A DNA stretch of 64,000 nt from Dendrophyllia cribrosa (taxonomy: Eukaryota; Cnidaria; Anthozoa; Scleractinia; Dendrophylliidae). The translations under genes were made by a program, and so were the position numbers. Of this stretch, positions 62,955 through 64,000 are shown in pieces. The stretch is from NCBI GenBank assembly GCA_024195265.1, contig JAJLRJ010000005.1, positions 35,589,605 through 35,653,604 on the forward strand, read 5' to 3'. The notes under the pieces were generated by a model. It had not been told where the DNA came from. It was given only the letters and a program-made list of their open reading frames with translations, and ran no database searches. Position 1 is the stretch's first letter. Every line of letters begins with the position of its first letter.

Positions 62955-63947
62955 ATGGATGCTAAATTATCAAAGATCTATTACAGTCCTAAAGGCTACT
63001 GGAAAGGTCTTGCCGCTGTCAAAAAGCTAGCTGCAGCAGCCAAGGTCTCTGATGATGTCGCAAAAAAGTGGCTCGTCAAACAAGCTCTTTGGCAAGTTTA
63101 CCTCCCAGCACCACGCCATATCCCTCGGCCAAAGTTTGATGTCTTCACGCCCAATGCGGTGCATCAAGCTGATCTACTTTTTTTACCCCACGACAAACTT
63201 CCTCATGGGAGGAAGGTTTACAAATACGCATTAACCCTTGTTGATGTGGCTAGCCGTTACAAAGCAGCAGAGCCCTTGACTTCGAAAGAGTCTCTAGAGG
63301 TTTCGAAAGCCTTTCAGAAGATTTACAGACGCGGACCTTTGAAATGGCCACAACTGTTGCAGGTTGACCCTGGGAAAGAATTTATGGGTGCTGTTACGAA
63401 GGCTTTGGAGGATAACAAAACGGCCATTCGTCGCGGGTGAGTTGATATCCACAGAGACCAGGCGATAGTTGAAAGATTCAACCGAACCCTGGCTGAAAGG
63501 TTGTTTGGCCACCAGTATGCAGTTGAAATGCGCCTTCCCTCTGGCCAGAGGTCGACTGAATGGGTACGAAGGCTGCCAGACGTTGTATCAGCATTAAACA
63601 ATGAAGTGACAAGATTGACTGGCAAGAAGCCAAAGGATGCGATCAAAGAGAAAGCCGTTTCTGCAAAGCCTGCGACACCATATGCTAGGCCTGTGGGGGT
63701 AAAGGAGAAGAAGCTCCCTCCCCGGGTGAGTGTGAGATATTTGTATCAGCCTGGCGAGCTGGAAGGGGGCGGGAGGCGTGCTACTGATCCCATCTGGTCT
63801 TTGAAGGTCTATAACGTTGAGAGAGTTGTTACCAAACCAAACGAGCCAGTGGTGTACTACCTTTACGATGGTCCTAAGAGGGGGTTTGTTCGTGAAGAGC
63901 TAATGGTTGTGCCGCCAGGCACTCAGTTACCACCAGCTGGGCTCTAG
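62955..63947 (+). pseudogene. rve-type integrase of element A with an in-frame stop
   Basis: 330 codons starting MDAKLSKIYYSPKGYWKG. The catalytic Asp residues are in VHQADLLFLP (about residue 73) and LQVDPGKEFMG, and the Glu is in IVERFNRTLAERL. The frame is interrupted only by TGA 63438-63440, between the second Asp and the Glu, and resumes in phase. The C-terminal domain has VSVRYLYQPGELEGG and KRGFVREELMVV, a beta-rich tail instead of B's chromodomain. This protein would have inserted element A. A TATATATG tract at 62932-62940 lies upstream. Confidence 0.85.
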
Positions 63948-64000
63948 CGCGTGTCTTTGTGTCCGTATGCCAGCGTGTGGACACCATCATCCTTGATCCA
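63948..64000. other. Window end within or beside element A
   Basis: 53 bp after the integrase stop with no recognisable end repeat. The right terminus of element A is not visible. Confidence 0.5.

Larger units (their letters stand above)
35191..64000. mobile_element. Element A: decayed Polinton-like virus, interrupted by two younger elements
   Basis: Minus-strand genes at 35.2-37.85 kb and plus-strand genes at 37.85-39.0 and 58.1-63.95 kb form one virus-like gene set once B (39023-58146) and the KDZ element (59597-61695) are set aside. It comprises a VLTF3-like factor, a membrane protein, penton-like genes, a double-jelly-roll capsid protein, a packaging ATPase, small membrane proteins and an rve integrase. 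A shared TATATATACAC motif precedes the genes. No polymerase or protease of A is seen in the window; they may lie to the right or be lost. The termini were not found, and the left edge may extend to the YqaJ-like gene. The many frameshifts show it is an old fossil. Confidence 0.75.

Overview
The window is nuclear DNA of an early-branching animal, most likely an anthozoan cnidarian (stony coral or sea anemone). The host genes have introns, a nodal/BMP-type TGF-beta ligand is present, telomere-type TTAGGG repeats occur, and the intergenic DNA is crowded with fold-back elements, TTAA elements and Polintons. The species call is an inference; nothing in the window names it.

Layout. (1) 37-173: last exon of an unidentified upstream gene. 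(2) 2749-20680: 13 exons, plus strand, of the ribosome-biogenesis WD40 gene PWP2/UTP1. The N-terminal exons are not recognisable, and the introns hold many nonautonomous transposons (TTAA elements, a 9-bp-TSD Mutator-like element, fold-backs, minisatellites). (3) 25139-26348: a two-exon, secreted TGF-beta superfamily ligand with a TATA box. (4) 26.3-35 kb: repeats, including a 5'-truncated LINE (29694-31848, 13-bp TSD), a hAT MITE (8-bp TSD), long fold-backs and a decayed YqaJ-type nuclease gene. (5) About 35.2-64.0 kb: a nest of virus-like elements.

The nest. Element A is an old, decayed Polinton-like virus running from about 35 kb (or 33.4 kb) past the window end. It carries a VLTF3-like transcription factor, a membrane protein, two copies of a penton-like gene, a double-jelly-roll capsid gene, a packaging ATPase, several small membrane-protein genes and an rve integrase. 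Many of its genes follow a TATATATACAC motif, and in four of them the motif ends exactly one nucleotide before the ATG. Element B, a 19,124-bp Polinton/Maverick (39023-58146), sits exactly at the start codon of A's ATPase gene. It has 370-bp terminal inverted repeats that appear to differ at two bases and a 6-bp target duplication ATGGAC. B encodes a protein-primed DNA polymerase B, capsid, penton-like, ATPase, fiber-like, core, adenain-type protease and zinc-ribbon proteins, a VLTF3-like protein, and a PLA2-integrase-chromodomain fusion. A third element, a KDZ/Zisupton-type transposon remnant (59597-61695, 9-bp TSD CCCACTAGA), interrupts another gene of A.

How the genes fit together. A and B share a virion-assembly module (capsid, penton-like, ATPase, hydrophobic protein, VLTF3-like factor, integrase) but have different promoters and very different sequences, so they are two lineages of one virus-transposon supergroup. 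A is clearly dead: frameshifts, an internal stop, a deletion junction and two insertions. B is young, with nearly identical TIRs and intact polymerase, ATPase, capsid and integrase frames, but it has a few small lesions that may be real or assembly errors.
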